Shown here one piece after another: positions 5,978-6,497 of a stretch of DNA of 6,497 nt; the stretch's first letter is position 1; each line of letters starts with the position of its first letter. The stretch spans positions 1 through 6,497 of the forward strand of contig JAABQE010000277.1 in the NCBI GenBank assembly GCA_011391655.1, read 5' to 3'. This stretch comes from Hydrogenophilales bacterium. Its GTDB lineage: Bacteria; Pseudomonadota; Gammaproteobacteria; Burkholderiales; Thiobacillaceae. The notes under the pieces were generated by a model. It was not told the DNA's origin. It saw nothing but the letters and a program-made list of their open reading frames with translations, and did not search any database. A program made the position numbers and the translations under genes.

Positions 5978-6497
5978 GGGCATGCCTCCATGAACGCCTG
6001 TTTCAACTCGCGTAACTTGCCATGAAAGAAATGCCCGGCGTCGGGAATGACTTTGACCGCGAGGTGCTGCTGTTCTGCCCAGCGCTGCATCGCGGCGGGG
6101 GCAATCAATTCGTCGGCATCGCCATAGATCAGCACGCTATCGGGGGGAACCGGGTCGAATTCATACATCGTGACGGCTGGTGCGACGAGGATCAGGCGGC
6201 GCGCATCGAGCTGCTGGCGCAGGCGGTGCTGGACAAAGGCGCCGAACGAGAAACCGGCCAAGGCCCAGGGCAAATTGGGATAGTTTGTTTCGACGAAGCG
6301 GGCGACCGCGAGCAGATCGTCGGTTTCACCCACGCCCGCGTCGTACTCGCCATCGCTCATGCCGACGCCGCGAAAGTTTGGCCGCACACTGACCCAGCCG
6401 GCTTCATTGGCGGCTTTGGCCAGGGTGGTCACCACCTTGTTGTCGAGGGTGCCGCCGTGTAGTGGGTGGGGGTGTGCCACCAGCAACAGGCCACGGC
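5971..6497 (-). CDS. Alpha/beta hydrolase, COG2945-type (5' end outside window)
   Basis: The frame runs off the right edge. 174 codons plus the stop are visible, and the translation at the edge ([16 protein letters not shown]) is already inside the conserved N-terminal part, so only a modest piece is missing. The TTG at 6486 is an internal Leu codon. The product is a predicted cytoplasmic serine hydrolase: [15 protein letters not shown] near the oxyanion region, the [12 protein letters not shown] loop, a nucleophile elbow GFSFG, the acid-bearing strand YGDADELI, and the catalytic His in [10 protein letters not shown]. The substrate is unknown; the group is annotated as predicted hydrolases or dienelactone-hydrolase-like. 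Its TGA at 5973-5971 overlaps the start of the NodI-like gene, which implies co-transcription and a possible link to the exported compound. No signal peptide can be judged because the N-terminus is absent. Confidence 0.85.
   Translation of the reverse strand, partial: RGLLLVAHPHPLHGGTLDNKVVTTLAKAANEAGWVSVRPNFRGVGMSDGEYDAGVGETDDLLAVARFVETNYPNLPWALAGFSFGAFVQHRLRQQLDARRLILVAPAVTMYEFDPVPPDSVLIYGDADELIAPAAMQRWAEQQHLAVKVIPDAGHFFHGKLRELKQAFMEACPC
5985..5989 (-). promoter_or_regulatory. Ribosome binding site that decides the NodI-like start
   Basis: The minus strand reads GGAGG inside the last codons of the hydrolase gene. It is only 1 nt from the ATG at 5983 but 7 nt from the ATG at 5977, so initiation at 5977 is favoured and the product loses two N-terminal residues. 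Confidence 0.7.

Noticed and set aside
5735..6025. Plus-strand open frames opposite the ATPase gene
   Set aside because: They are shadows of the Walker A region in other frames, with no RBS or recognisable motif.
6484..6486. TTG as the start codon of the hydrolase
   Set aside because: The frame continues upstream to the window edge with conserved-looking residues, so this is an internal Leu and the true start lies outside.

Overview
The window looks like chromosomal DNA from a GC-rich (roughly 60%) betaproteobacterium, perhaps Nitrosomonadales/Burkholderiales-like. This is inferred from the style of the lipoyl synthase and from a hydrolase-ATPase-permease cluster whose ABC genes resemble the nodIJ-type transporters common in non-nodulating Betaproteobacteria. 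I see no rRNA, tRNA, CRISPR array or intact transposase.

Layout, left to right. (1) Positions 1-508, minus strand: the 5' part of a gene for an unknown exported protein. (2) A 49-bp divergent spacer leads to lipA (558-1484, plus strand), a complete lipoyl synthase. (3) lipA converges, with only 6 bp between the stop codons, on a minus-strand two-gene module covering 1491-4004. The upstream gene encodes a lipoprotein with a lipobox, a Gly-rich post-Cys tether, a Thr/Pro repeat linker and a TbpB-like C-terminal beta-barrel motif. The downstream gene encodes a Slam-family (DUF560) outer-membrane protein with N-terminal TPRs and a C-terminal barrel. A strong intrinsic terminator lies between them. 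(4) A non-coding stretch of about 290 bp (4005-4293) precedes (5) a tightly coupled minus-strand operon, transcribed from the right edge: alpha/beta hydrolase (5' end off the window), NodI-like ABC ATPase and NodJ-like ABC-2 permease, with overlapping stop and start codons.

How the genes fit together. The lipoprotein and the Slam protein are most simply read as a substrate and its dedicated surface-display machine: the lipoprotein would travel by Sec and Lol to the outer membrane and Slam would move it to the cell surface. The ligand of the lipoprotein cannot be read from the sequence, and no TonB-dependent receptor lies in the window. The hydrolase/NodI/NodJ cluster probably makes an inner-membrane exporter of unknown substrate. 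lipA is housekeeping and appears unrelated to its neighbours.

The most notable part is the Slam/surface-lipoprotein pair in what looks like a non-pathogenic organism, with a terminator that should make Slam expression depend on read-through or on a separate weak start.
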